Below, piece after piece: positions 8,851-18,253 of a stretch of 64,000 bases of DNA; within the stretch, counting starts at the first letter, position 1, and every line of letters begins with the position of its first letter. The translations under genes were made by a program, and so were the position numbers. This DNA comes from Pelagerythrobacter rhizovicinus (GTDB taxonomy: Bacteria; Pseudomonadota; Alphaproteobacteria; Sphingomonadales; Sphingomonadaceae), in NCBI RefSeq assembly GCF_004135625.1, contig NZ_SDPV01000002.1, positions 248,001-312,000 of the forward strand. The letters are read 5' to 3'. The notes beneath the pieces are model-generated. The model made no database searches and was not told the origin of the DNA. It saw only the letters and a program-made list of their open reading frames with translations.

Positions 8851-9963
8851 TCAGCCCCAGCCGATCTCGGTGAAGAACACGGCGAAAAAGGCGTCGAGCA
8901 CGATCACCATGAAGATCGCCTGCACCACGGCCTTGGTCGTCTTCAGACCGACTTCTTCCGAATTGCCCTGCACCTGCATGCCTTGATAGCAGCCGGTAAG
9001 CGCCACGATCAGCCCGAAGACCGGCGCCTTCGCCAGTCCGACGTAGAGATCGTAGAGAGGCACCACCTCCTGGATGCGCGACAGGAAGGTCAGGAACGGG
9101 ATACCCAGCATCAGGTCGCCGATCACCGCGCCGCCGATGATCGCGATGCAGGAGGAGAAGAAGCCGAGCAGCGGCATCATCAGCACGGCCGCCAGGATGC
9201 GCGGGATTACCAGCGCCTCTATCGGCGAAATGCCGATCGTGCGCATCGCATCGACTTCCTCCGTCAGCTTCATGGTGCCCAACTGCGCTGCGAAGGCGCT
9301 GCCGGATCGACCCGCAACCATGATCGCGGTCATCAGCACCCCGAGCTCGCGCAAGGTGATGCGGCCGACGAGATTGATTGTCAGAGTTTCCGCCCCGAAC
9401 TGCGCAAGCTGCACCGCGCCCTGTTGCGCGATGACGATGCCGATGAGAAAGCTCATCAATCCGATGATCGGAAGCGACGAGACGCCGACCAGCTCGAGCT
9501 GGCGAACCAGCGCCTTGCCGCGGAAACGGGAAGGGTGGCGGACGAGGCTGGCGATGCCGAGCAGGATCTGGCCCAGGAAGCCGATCATGCCGACCATCCC
9601 CCGGCCGAACTCGTCGACCAGCTCGCCCACTCGGCCGGGCACACGCTCCCAGGCGGGGGGACGGGGCGGATGGATGTCCGCGCCCTCGCCCGCAGCTTCG
9701 ACCGCTTTCAGCAACCGCTGCGCGCGTTCGCTGGCACCGATGATCTCCGCATCGTGCCGCCTCGCCAGACTGCACGTGACCCAGGCGCCGACAGTATCGA
9801 TCTCGCTCACGTTGGAGAGGTCGATGGTTGCAAGATCGTCTTCGATCTCGCGCAATTCGCCGTCTACCGAACCGATGGTGGAAACCAGATAGGGGCCTGA
9901 AAGGACGAGCCGCGCGCCGCTATCGCCGCCACCCTCGACTTGGAAGAACGCCCCATCCTTCAT
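8851..9963 (-). CDS. mlaE: MlaE-like permease with N-terminal STAS domain
   Basis: A 370-residue fusion. Residues ~1-110 resemble a STAS domain, the fold of the separate MlaB subunit ([19 protein letters not shown]). Residues ~120-370 are the MlaE permease, with the family's conserved [20 protein letters not shown] region and five to six hydrophobic helices. The fusion puts regulator and permease in one chain, so no separate mlaB is needed here. It is the first cistron of the leftward operon mlaE-mlaF-mlaD-lipoprotein. The start ATG begins the conserved frame and faces divergent valS across 93 bp. Confidence 0.92.
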   Translation of the reverse strand: MKDGAFFQVEGGGDSGARLVLSGPYLVSTIGSVDGELREIEDDLATIDLSNVSEIDTVGAWVTCSLARRHDAEIIGASERAQRLLKAVEAAGEGADIHPPRPPAWERVPGRVGELVDEFGRGMVGMIGFLGQILLGIASLVRHPSRFRGKALVRQLELVGVSSLPIIGLMSFLIGIVIAQQGAVQLAQFGAETLTINLVGRITLRELGVLMTAIMVAGRSGSAFAAQLGTMKLTEEVDAMRTIGISPIEALVIPRILAAVLMMPLLGFFSSCIAIIGGAVIGDLMLGIPFLTFLSRIQEVVPLYDLYVGLAKAPVFGLIVALTGCYQGMQVQGNSEEVGLKTTKAVVQAIFMVIVLDAFFAVFFTEIGWG

Positions 9964-10056
9964 CTTGGCGACCTATGCGGCCAAACGGGGCGTACTACAA
10001 GCGTGCAATCAGCCGTGTTGCGCCGCAGCGCACCCGCTGGCAAAGGCGCGGTACCT

Positions 10057-12816
10057 ATGAGCACCGATCTCCCCAAGACTTTCGACCCGGCCGAAATCGA
10101 GGCGCGCTGGTACGCGCATTGGGAAGGCAATGGCCTGTTTCGGCCCGAGCGGCCCGACGCCCAGCCTTTCACGATCGTCAACCCGCCGCCCAACGTGACG
10201 GGCAGCCTCCACATCGGGCATGCGCTCGACAACACCCTGCAGGACATCGTGGTCCGTTACGAGCGGCTGCGGGGCAAGGATGCGCTGTGGGTGGTCGGCA
10301 CCGACCATGCCGGCATCGCGACGCAGATGGTGGTCGAACGCGAGCTGGAGAAGCGCCAGGACAAGCGCACCAACTACTCGCGCGAGGACTTCGTCGCGAA
10401 AGTGTGGGAGTGGAAGGAGGAAAGCGGCGGCACGATCACGCGTCAGCTTCGCCGGCTCGGCTGCTCGATGGACTGGAGCCGCGAGCAGTTCACGATGAGC
10501 CCCGAATTCACCCGCGCTGTGACGAAAGTGTTCGTCGATCTCTACAACCAGAGGCTGATCTACCGCGACAAGCGGCTGGTGAACTGGGACCCGAAGCTCA
10601 AGACCGCAATCAGCGATCTCGAGGTCGAGACGCAGGACATCAAGGGCCACTTCTGGCACTTCAAGTACCCGCTCGCGGACGGTGTGACGCTGGATAGCGG
10701 GCAGGACTACATCGAAGTCGCGACCACTCGGCCGGAGACGATGCTGGCCGACATGGCAGTGGCGGTTCACCCGTCCGACGAGCGCTACGCCAGCGTGATC
10801 GGCAAGGAGATCGTCCAGCCGATCACCGGCCGCCGGTTCAAGGTGATCGCCGATGAGCATGCCGATCCGGAGCTCGGCTCGGGCGCGGTGAAGATCACGC
10901 CGGGGCACGACTTCAACGACTTCGAAGTGGGCAAGCGCGCCGGCATCGCGCCGGGCGAGATGCTCAACATGCTCGATGCCGAAGGCAACGTCTGCCAGAC
11001 AGCCGACGGGCTGGTACCCGAGGAATTCCTCGGCCTCCACCGCTTCCGCAAGGACGGCGTGGACGGCGCGCGCGAGCTGGTCGTGGCGCGGATGAAGGAG
11101 CTCGGCTGCCTGATCCCGCACATCGACAAGGAGGGCGAGGCGCACGACGCCGAACCGCGCACGATCGCCACCCCCTTTGGCGACCGCGGCGGCGTGGTCA
11201 TCGAGCCCTGGCTGACTGACCAGTGGTACGTCGACGCCGAGAAGCTCGCGCAAGCGCCGATCGAGGCGGTGCGTTCCGGCAAGATCGAGATCGTCCCCAA
11301 GAGCTGGGAGAAGACCTTCTTCAACTGGATGGAGAACATCCAGCCATGGTGCGTCTCGCGCCAGCTCTGGTGGGGGCACCGGATCCCGGCATGGTATGCG
11401 CCAGACGGTGAGGTGTTCGTTGCTGAGAGCGAGGCTCAGGCTCTTGAGTTGGCGCTTGATCACTTTGGGGCAGAGCGCCCGGAAGATTTGCCGGAACTTA
11501 GTCGCGATCCCGATGTGCTCGACACCTGGTTCTCGTCTGCACTGTGGCCTTTTGCCACGCTTGGCTGGCCGGATGCCGCGACGGAGCAACCAGAAAGCGT
11601 TAACGACAACCCCGGCGTCAACCTGCTCGCCAAGCACTATCCCAACGACTTGTTGATTTCCGGCTTCGACATCCTGTTCTTCTGGGATGCCCGAATGGCC
11701 ATGCAGGGGATGCACTTCCTGGGCGAGGTGCCGTGGAAGAGGCTCTATCTCCACGGCCTCGTGCGCGCGGCGGACGGGCAGAAGATGTCCAAGTCCAAGG
11801 GCAACGTGGTCGATCCGCTGGGTCTGATCGACACATACGGCGCCGATGCGCTGCGCTTCTTCATGGCGGCCATGGAAAGCCAGGGCCGCGACGTGAAGAT
11901 GGACGAGAGCCGGGTCGAGGGATACCGCAACTTCGCCACCAAGCTGTGGAATGCGACGCGGTTTTGCCAGGCGAACGGCATCGGCGGTTCGCAGTCGATT
12001 GCCGCGCCGCAGACGACCAGCGCGGTTAACAAGTGGATCGTCGGCGAGGTGGTCGAAACGCTCGCCACGCTCGACAAGGCCATGGCGGACCTGCGCTTCG
12101 ATGCGGCCGCGAACGCGATCTATCGCTTCGTGTGGGACACCTTCTGCGACTGGTATCTCGAGCTGATCAAGGGCCAGATCGACGACGAGACCCGAGCGGT
12201 TGCCGGCTGGGCGCTCGATCAGATCCTCGTCATGCTGCATCCGTTCATGCCCTTCATCACCGAGGAACTGTGGCACGCGCAGGGTGAGCGGCCGTACGAG
12301 CTGATCCTCGCGAAATGGCCCGAGCCGTCTGCGAAGATCGATACCGAAGCCAAGGCCGAGATCGAGTGGCTGATCGATCTTACGCGCAACCTGCGCGCGG
12401 CGAAGAACGAAATCGGCCTTGCGCCCGGCGCGAAGCTTGAAGCGTGGCTTGCCGATCCGTCGCCGATCGCAAGCAAGATTCTCTCGACCAGCACGGCAGC
12501 GCTCGATCGGGTGGTGCGCCTGTCCGCGGTTCATGCCGAGGCCGCGCCGGAGGGCGCCGCGCTACAGGTCGGCGTGGGCAGCGACAGCCTGGTGATTCCG
12601 CTGGAAGGCCTGATCGACGTCGAGGCAGAGAAGGCCCGGCTCACCAAGGCGCTCGCCGCTTCGGAGAAGGAAGCCAAGTCTCTCGAAGGCCGGCTCTCCA
12701 ATGCGAACTTCATCGAGCGCGCGAAACCCGAGGCGGTCGAGAAAGCCCGCGCCGATCACGCGCACCATGCCGCAGAAGCGGAACGCCTCAGGGCCGCGCT
12801 GGACCGGTTGGGATGA
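10057..12816 (+). CDS. valS: Valyl-tRNA synthetase
   Basis: A 919-residue class I synthetase that charges tRNA(Val) in the cytoplasm. The HIGH motif is at 52-55 (GSLHIGHAL) and KMSKS is at about 576 ([10 protein letters not shown]). The editing domain contains the conserved [19 protein letters not shown]. The C-terminus is a coiled coil rich in Lys, Glu and Ala, as in other ValRS proteins. I chose the ATG at 10057 because homology begins there ([11 protein letters not shown]); an in-frame start 39 codons upstream adds unconserved residues overlapping the mlaE side. Confidence 0.97.
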   Translation: MSTDLPKTFDPAEIEARWYAHWEGNGLFRPERPDAQPFTIVNPPPNVTGSLHIGHALDNTLQDIVVRYERLRGKDALWVVGTDHAGIATQMVVERELEKRQDKRTNYSREDFVAKVWEWKEESGGTITRQLRRLGCSMDWSREQFTMSPEFTRAVTKVFVDLYNQRLIYRDKRLVNWDPKLKTAISDLEVETQDIKGHFWHFKYPLADGVTLDSGQDYIEVATTRPETMLADMAVAVHPSDERYASVIGKEIVQPITGRRFKVIADEHADPELGSGAVKITPGHDFNDFEVGKRAGIAPGEMLNMLDAEGNVCQTADGLVPEEFLGLHRFRKDGVDGARELVVARMKELGCLIPHIDKEGEAHDAEPRTIATPFGDRGGVVIEPWLTDQWYVDAEKLAQAPIEAVRSGKIEIVPKSWEKTFFNWMENIQPWCVSRQLWWGHRIPAWYAPDGEVFVAESEAQALELALDHFGAERPEDLPELSRDPDVLDTWFSSALWPFATLGWPDAATEQPESVNDNPGVNLLAKHYPNDLLISGFDILFFWDARMAMQGMHFLGEVPWKRLYLHGLVRAADGQKMSKSKGNVVDPLGLIDTYGADALRFFMAAMESQGRDVKMDESRVEGYRNFATKLWNATRFCQANGIGGSQSIAAPQTTSAVNKWIVGEVVETLATLDKAMADLRFDAAANAIYRFVWDTFCDWYLELIKGQIDDETRAVAGWALDQILVMLHPFMPFITEELWHAQGERPYELILAKWPEPSAKIDTEAKAEIEWLIDLTRNLRAAKNEIGLAPGAKLEAWLADPSPIASKILSTSTAALDRVVRLSAVHAEAAPEGAALQVGVGSDSLVIPLEGLIDVEAEKARLTKALAASEKEAKSLEGRLSNANFIERAKPEAVEKARADHAHHAAEAERLRAALDRLG

Positions 12817-12847
12817 ACCGGATCCTCCCCAGGCCCGGGAGGATCTG

Positions 12848-13579
12848 GTGCTGACTCTCGCCACCCAGGAGCCCGGCGAACCGGAGATCTTCGCTTCGCT
12901 GCAGGGCGAAGGACCGAGCGCCGGCGCGCCCGTCGCATTCCTGCGCCTCTCGCGCTGCAATCTTGCGTGCCAGTGGTGCGATACCGCCTATACCTGGCAC
13001 TTCGAAGGCGACGAGCGGCCGCATCGCTCCGGCGAGACCTTCGCGCGCAAGGCCAATCAGATTAAGCTGAGCGAGGACGAGGTTGCCCGGCGCATCGCGG
13101 CGCTGGGCCAGAAGCGCCTCGTGATCACCGGCGGCGAGCCGCTGCTTCAGGCGGGCGCCTTGGCAAAGCTGCTCGAGCTGCTGCCTGACATGGCCGTCGA
13201 GATCGAGACCAACGGCACCGTCGCCGCCCCGCCCCGGCTCGACGTGCGGGTGGACCAGTACAACGTCAGCCCCAAGCTCGCGCACAGCGGCAATCCGGCG
13301 GAGCTCGCGCTGCTTCCCGAGCGGCTCGACTCCTATGCGGCCGATCCGCGCGCCTGGTTCAAGTTCGTGATCGCCGCGCCCGAGGATGTGGTCGAGGTGC
13401 TGGCCCTTCAGGCGCGCTATCGCTTCCGACCCGGGCATGTGTTCCTGATGCCGGAAGGCACCGACAGCGCGACACTGCGGGCGCGGCAGGAATGGCTGGC
13501 TCCGCTATGCCTGGAGCATGGATTCAGGATGAGCGACCGGCTGCATATCCATCTCTATGGGGATATGCGGGGAACCTAA
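12848..13579 (+). CDS. queE: 7-carboxy-7-deazaguanine synthase
   Basis: A 243-residue radical SAM enzyme of queuosine biosynthesis. It makes 7-carboxy-7-deazaguanine from carboxytetrahydropterin. The cluster motif is C-X3-C-X2-C at Cys37, Cys41 and Cys44 (CNLACQWCDTAYTW), after the substrate motif SLQGEGPSAG. VITGGEPLLQ binds the SAM methionine. I chose the GTG at 12848 because a strong GGGAGGA site lies 5 nt upstream and no in-frame ATG fits; the frame stays open upstream only inside valS. It lies 31 bp after valS and may be transcribed with it. Confidence 0.92.
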   Translation: MLTLATQEPGEPEIFASLQGEGPSAGAPVAFLRLSRCNLACQWCDTAYTWHFEGDERPHRSGETFARKANQIKLSEDEVARRIAALGQKRLVITGGEPLLQAGALAKLLELLPDMAVEIETNGTVAAPPRLDVRVDQYNVSPKLAHSGNPAELALLPERLDSYAADPRAWFKFVIAAPEDVVEVLALQARYRFRPGHVFLMPEGTDSATLRARQEWLAPLCLEHGFRMSDRLHIHLYGDMRGT

Positions 13580-13594
13580 AGAACCTAGGCGTAC

Positions 13595-15319
13595 CTAACG
13601 CCCCTGAGAGCGCCAGCGGCGCACCACACGCTGCACCGCATCTTCCTCCCCCCCGCTTTCGTTCCACAATTCGACGAAGCTCGGGTCTTCCGATGCCGGA
13701 CGCTTCGCTTCTTCCAGGCTGTCGAAGCTGACGCGGATCGGGATCGCGACGCCTTCGCCGCAGATGATGCATTCGCGGTTGCGCAGCGCCGGGATCGAAT
13801 CGAGGAAGCCGCGCGCGCCTTCGGGCATGGCGGCTTTCACGAATGCCTGGTCGCGATCGTTGTTGAGGCGCATGGCGATGATCGTTCCACATTGCGACAG
13901 CACGCCCTCGGCAAGGTCGGAGGGGCGCTGGGTGATAAGGCCGAGGCTGATGCCGTACTTGCGGCCTTCCTTGGCGATGCGGCTCAGGATCATGCCGACC
14001 GACGATCCGTCCGCGTTCGCCTCGTTGGGAACGTAGCGGTGCGCCTCTTCGCAGACGAGCAGGATCGGCCGGGTCTTCTCCTCCCGCCCCCAGACCGCGA
14101 AGTCGAACACCAGACGACTGAGGACGGCGACGACGGTGGAAGTGATGTCCGAGGGAACGCCCGATACGTCGATGATCGAGATCGGCTTGCCGCCGCCCGG
14201 CATGCGGAAGATCTTCGCGATGAACTCGGCCATGGTGTCGCTCACCAGCATGCCCGAGAACATGAACTGGTAGCGCGGATCGCCCTTGAGCTCGTCGAGC
14301 TTGCTCTTGATCCGCATGTAGGGCGCCGAGGAGGTCGCCTTGTCGAGCTTGCCCATCTCGTTCTGGATCTCGTTCGCGAGGTCGGACAGCAGATAGGGGA
14401 TCGGCGAATCGACGGTGATCTTGCCCATCGTTTCTGCCAGCCGGTTCTTGGCTCGCGCCCGGAGCAGGCACTTGGCGAGGATATCCATGTCGACCTGCCG
14501 CTCGTTGCCGCTGGTGGTCAGCAGCGTCTCGCAATGCTCCTCGAAGTTCATCAGCCAATAGGGTAGCTGGAGATTCGAGACGTCGAGGATCAGGCCGGTC
14601 TCCCGGAACGCCGCGGCGTACTCGCCGTGCGGGTCGATCATCACGATGTGCCCTTCGGGCGCGGCGTCGCAGATCCGATGGAGGATCAGCGCGGCGCTGG
14701 TCGACTTGCCGGTGCCGGTGGAGCCGAGCAACGCAAAGTGCTTGCCGAGCATGGCGTCGACGTAGAGACCGGCGCGAATGTCGTTCGTCGGATAGACGGT
14801 GCCGATCTGGATGCTGGCGCGCCCGTCGCTGGCATAGATATGCCTGAGGTCGGCGGTGGTCGCCGGATAGATCTTCGCGCCGGGCACGGGGTAGCGGGTC
14901 ACGCCGCGGCGGAATCCGTGGATGCGCCCGGTCGGCTTGTCCTCCATCCCTTCGCCGAGAAAGTCGACGTCGGCGATGACCCCGCCGTTCGCACGGCGAT
15001 CCTGCCGCTGATTGCGGACGCTGGCGAGCAGCCAGGCGTTGCCCGCGCGAATCTTGATCTGACTGCCGACCTGACCGGCGAGCGCGACCGATGGGTCGTC
15101 GTCGCCCATGCACTCGTTGAGCCGCTGCATGTCGAGCGCGATCTGCGAGCCCGAACCGGCGATTTCTACGACCACACCGATCGGCTGCATGGCGTTGTCG
15201 GATACCGGGCGGACGACGGCCTGAGGCCGGGGATGCGCGGCAGGGGCGCCCTCGCTCCGCGTCGCCGCCGAATCGAGCGGCTCCCGCCGTTCGAGGTTGC
15301 CGTGGCCCATCTCTGTCAT
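13595..15319 (-). CDS. herA: HerA-type DNA helicase/translocase (DUF87 ATPase)
   Basis: A hexameric FtsK/HerA-superfamily ATPase that translocates DNA. In archaea, HerA works with the NurA nuclease in end resection; the bacterial role is less clear. In the 574-residue form, a HAS-barrel-like N-terminal part precedes Walker A GSTGTGKS (~198-205). The acidic IVMIDPHGEYA follows, and a Walker B-like ILLVCEEAHRYVPNEAN lies further on. ITQRPSDL is also typical of the family. No NurA gene lies beside it. The start is uncertain: in-frame ATGs lie at 15394, 15319 and 15310, and none has a strong ribosome site. Confidence 0.87.
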   Translation of the reverse strand: MTEMGHGNLERREPLDSAATRSEGAPAAHPRPQAVVRPVSDNAMQPIGVVVEIAGSGSQIALDMQRLNECMGDDDPSVALAGQVGSQIKIRAGNAWLLASVRNQRQDRRANGGVIADVDFLGEGMEDKPTGRIHGFRRGVTRYPVPGAKIYPATTADLRHIYASDGRASIQIGTVYPTNDIRAGLYVDAMLGKHFALLGSTGTGKSTSAALILHRICDAAPEGHIVMIDPHGEYAAAFRETGLILDVSNLQLPYWLMNFEEHCETLLTTSGNERQVDMDILAKCLLRARAKNRLAETMGKITVDSPIPYLLSDLANEIQNEMGKLDKATSSAPYMRIKSKLDELKGDPRYQFMFSGMLVSDTMAEFIAKIFRMPGGGKPISIIDVSGVPSDITSTVVAVLSRLVFDFAVWGREEKTRPILLVCEEAHRYVPNEANADGSSVGMILSRIAKEGRKYGISLGLITQRPSDLAEGVLSQCGTIIAMRLNNDRDQAFVKAAMPEGARGFLDSIPALRNRECIICGEGVAIPIRVSFDSLEEAKRPASEDPSFVELWNESGGEEDAVQRVVRRWRSQGR

Positions 15320-15405
15320 GAAGCGGTCGATCCCTACGCTCAGCCCGGATCTGCAGGCGTACCGAGCGCTGGTTAAGATCGGGTCAACGCGCACGAAAAG
15401 GCAAG

Positions 15406-16158
15406 CTAGATCAGCGCGAACAAGCGCCCGGCCACCCAGCCCATTCCCACCGACATGAGCACTGCCAGGAGCCCGTAGAGCAGCGACTGCCGCTCGGAAA
15501 ACACCTCCACGAAGCGCTCGAAGCCTACCTTGCGGACTTCCACCTCCGCAACGGCGGAGGCGATCACCCGCCCGCGGGTGATGGCGAAGGTTTCGGCGGT
15601 GTAGGTGCCGGTCTGAACGTTGGAGGGGAGCGAGATGCGGGCCTGGTAAAGCACCTGCTCGCTGATCTGCACCCCGTCCGTGACCTGCTTGTAGAGCCCC
15701 TGCCGGCTGCGGAGGTCGACGAGACCGGCGGTAAAGCGCGCCTGCTCTTCGGGATCGATCGCGCCGGTCGGCGAGAGCTGGAGATAGTCCAGCCCGAGCT
15801 CGTAGATCGCGGCGGTCCGTTCATCGACGATCTCCCCGATCGGCCGGGAGGATGCGACCGCGAAGAACGAGGGAGCCGACTGGAATGCAGTGCTATCGGC
15901 GTTGACCCAGATTCCGCCCACGCGGGCCTTCTCGCGCAAGGCGATCGGCTCGGTCGGCCCCTTGAGGACCACGACGATGTCGTAGTCCCGCCCCGCGCGC
16001 GCGCCAGTGGGATCGAGGATCGCACCGAACAGGAGCAGCTCGGTGCCGGTGAACCCCTGCTGGACCTGCACGTCGTCTTGCGAGACCTCCGGCACCAGGA
16101 TCGGATCCCGCTGTGCCGACAGCATCACCAGCGCGACGAGGAGGAAGAGCCACTTCAC
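15406..16158 (-). CDS. TIGR02186-family membrane-anchored protein
   Basis: A 250-residue protein of the conserved alphaproteobacterial family TIGR02186, with no established function. It has an N-terminal signal peptide (about 1-17), a mainly beta periplasmic region with the family's ELLLFGAI and VVVLKGPTEPI, and one C-terminal membrane helix (about 228-247). The start is GTG, overlapping the stop of the TauE-type exporter (GTGA), so translation is coupled. In this family the gene usually lies beside a TauE/SafE exporter, which suggests the two proteins work together, perhaps in export of a sulfur anion. Confidence 0.83.
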   Translation of the reverse strand: MKWLFLLVALVMLSAQRDPILVPEVSQDDVQVQQGFTGTELLLFGAILDPTGARAGRDYDIVVVLKGPTEPIALREKARVGGIWVNADSTAFQSAPSFFAVASSRPIGEIVDERTAAIYELGLDYLQLSPTGAIDPEEQARFTAGLVDLRSRQGLYKQVTDGVQISEQVLYQARISLPSNVQTGTYTAETFAITRGRVIASAVAEVEVRKVGFERFVEVFSERQSLLYGLLAVLMSVGMGWVAGRLFALI

Positions 16159-17069
16159 AGCGGCACCACGGTGTAGATTTCCTCCGGCCGCACGAACAGG
16201 CCGAAAAACATTCTGGCCGTGACCAGCAGGACGATCGCGGCAAGCGCCAGGCGCAGGTATTCGGGTTTGAATCTCTGCGCCACCTGCGTGCCGAACTGGG
16301 CGCCGGTCACCGATCCGATCAACAGCAGCGCGACGAGAACGATGTCGACCGCATGGGTGGTCAAGGCGTGCATCATCGTGGTCGCCATGGTCACGAACAG
16401 GATGTTGTAGAGCGAAGTGCCGACCACGACGTTGGCGCTCATGCCGAGGATGTAGAGCATCGCGGGCACGAGGATGAAGCCACCGCCCACACCCATCAGC
16501 ATGGTCAGCGCGCCGACCGCGACGCCGAGCAGCAGCGGCGCGATGGGAGAGATGTAGAGCCCCGATCCGTAGAACCGCCAGCGAAGCGGAAGCACGGCGA
16601 TTAGGCGATGGTGGCGGCGGCGCATTGCCGGCTTCCGCTCGCCGCCTTCCGGCGGACGAACAGCCTGCCACGCTTCGCGCGCCATCAGCGATCCGACGCT
16701 CCCCAGCAGCAGGACGTAAAGGACGTTGATGACGGTATCGATCTGGCCGATCGACTGCAGGAAGCGGAACAGGAGGGCGCCGATACCCGCGCCGACGACC
16801 CCGCCGCCCACCATGACGGTGCCCATCCGGTAGTCGACCCCGCCGCGGCGCCCGTGGGCGAGCACGCCCGAAACGCTGGCGCCGGTGATCTGGGTCGCCG
16901 CCGACGCCGCCGCGACCGTGGGCGGGACGCCGTAGAAGATCAGCAAGGGCGTTGTCAGAAACCCGCCCCCGACGCCGAACAGACCGGAAAGAACCCCCGT
17001 GAGCGCCCCCAGCCCGACGATGACCAGCCCGTTCACCGAGAGGTTCGCGATGGGGAGGTACACGTCCAT
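16155..17069 (-). CDS. TauE/SafE-family anion exporter
   Basis: A 304-residue inner-membrane protein of the sulfite exporter TauE/SafE family. It contains the internal repeat typical of the family: GVLSGLFGVGGGFLTTP near residue 25 and TMLMGVGGGFILVPAML near 195. Seven to eight hydrophobic helices are visible, with a charged cytoplasmic stretch (PPEGGERKPAMRRRHHR) around 145. Substrates of relatives include sulfite, sulfoacetate and other organosulfur anions; this one is unassigned. It is co-translated with the TIGR02186 protein. Confidence 0.87.
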   Translation of the reverse strand: MDVYLPIANLSVNGLVIVGLGALTGVLSGLFGVGGGFLTTPLLIFYGVPPTVAAASAATQITGASVSGVLAHGRRGGVDYRMGTVMVGGGVVGAGIGALLFRFLQSIGQIDTVINVLYVLLLGSVGSLMAREAWQAVRPPEGGERKPAMRRRHHRLIAVLPLRWRFYGSGLYISPIAPLLLGVAVGALTMLMGVGGGFILVPAMLYILGMSANVVVGTSLYNILFVTMATTMMHALTTHAVDIVLVALLLIGSVTGAQFGTQVAQRFKPEYLRLALAAIVLLVTARMFFGLFVRPEEIYTVVPL

Positions 17070-17113
17070 GGCAAAGCCCTAACCGAGCGCAACGGCGGTT
17101 TAAAGCGGGCGGA

Positions 17114-18253
17114 TCAAAATCCGGTCGAAAGCGTGACCGCAATGCCTCTACCGGGCACGGCGTCCCCTGCAATGCGCCAGCGGTAGTCGAGCGCCAGCCG
17201 GGCCGGCGCATCGCCCATGTCGAAATTTAACGATGCGGTCGGCCCGACGTCGAGCCGGGCCGCGCCCTTCTGGGCTCCACCCCACAGGCCGGCGCCCGCC
17301 CGCACTTCCGCCAGATCGAAGCGTATCAGCTCGCGCTCGACGCGCGCCTGACCATCGGCAAAGGCCGTCGCGAACTTGCCGCCGACATAGCCCGCCTGGG
17401 CATAGGCTTCTCCGCGGAGGCCGAGCGGCAGTCGCACCGGTGCGAGTTCGGTCACGGCGAAAGCGGCCGGGCGAAGCTCGACCTCGCCGCCGCCTTGCCG
17501 GGTCGCGCGCACTTCGGAATGGAGCGAGATCGGTACGGCCGCGACGGGGCGCGCGGCTATCCCGACCGCGAGTTCCGTCTCCTTGCCCGCGGCGAGGGCC
17601 TGTGTCGCACGGACGTAGGCCGCCGGGCGGTGTGGGCTGCCCGGCGCGAGACGGTAGCGGACCACTGCACCCGCCTGGCTCGCGCCGTAGCTCGCCAGCC
17701 TGCCGCCCGGAATTGTCTCCGCAGTGTCGCCTGGCCGCAGCAACAACCAGGCGTCGAACGCCCATCGGTCGGCCTTCCGCACCGCGAGAGGCGGTTGCGC
17801 ACCGTTTGCCGGCGGTGCCGCTCTCGCCCGCAGGAGCTTCGCCACATCGGGCGGCACCGGAAGCTGCGCGGTCGCGGCGAGCCACAGGAGCTGGTGACTG
17901 GCCATGACTTCGCCGCGAGAGGCCGGCGGTGTACTTGCCGCTTCCCGAGTATGCCAGATCGGCAATGGCTCGAGCAGCGCGATCTGCCTCGCAGGAATCG
18001 GTCGGGGACCAGCGGCCAACGGATGACGCTCCGGTTCCGCTGCGGCCTGAGCGGTCGCCGCCATCTCGACGGGCGAAGCCCCTCCGGGCGCGGCGCCACG
18101 CGTCAGCATTGGCCGGACGATCCGGTCCAGCACCGCCTCCGTCGGCGGCAACGGTGCTTCCCACATCATCGCCCGCGTCCCGACCCAGGCGGTCATCAGC
18201 ACCACCAGGATCAACAACGGCTCGCCCCGGCGCCGGTCGGCCTTTCCGCTCAC
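17114..18253 (-). CDS. Exported beta-rich protein paired with glycosyltransferase, NfrA-like
   Basis: A 379-residue protein whose start GTG overlaps the upstream glycosyltransferase stop (GTGA). It has an N-terminal hydrophobic segment (about 9-25), then a proline/alanine-rich linker to ~125. A C-terminal half of alternating beta strands follows, ending in TLSTGF; a terminal Phe is typical of outer-membrane barrels. The gene order and the C-terminal character recall NfrA, the outer-membrane partner of the glycosyltransferase NfrB. It is much shorter than E. coli NfrA and lacks its repeats, so the link is an inference. No enzyme motif is seen. Confidence 0.7.
   Translation of the reverse strand: MSGKADRRRGEPLLILVVLMTAWVGTRAMMWEAPLPPTEAVLDRIVRPMLTRGAAPGGASPVEMAATAQAAAEPERHPLAAGPRPIPARQIALLEPLPIWHTREAASTPPASRGEVMASHQLLWLAATAQLPVPPDVAKLLRARAAPPANGAQPPLAVRKADRWAFDAWLLLRPGDTAETIPGGRLASYGASQAGAVVRYRLAPGSPHRPAAYVRATQALAAGKETELAVGIAARPVAAVPISLHSEVRATRQGGGEVELRPAAFAVTELAPVRLPLGLRGEAYAQAGYVGGKFATAFADGQARVERELIRFDLAEVRAGAGLWGGAQKGAARLDVGPTASLNFDMGDAPARLALDYRWRIAGDAVPGRGIAVTLSTGF

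Noticed and set aside
10009-12534. A leftward open frame of 841 codons opposite valS
   Set aside because: Antisense shadow of valS, whose motifs and length are complete; the antisense product is rich in Arg, His, Leu and Val with no family.
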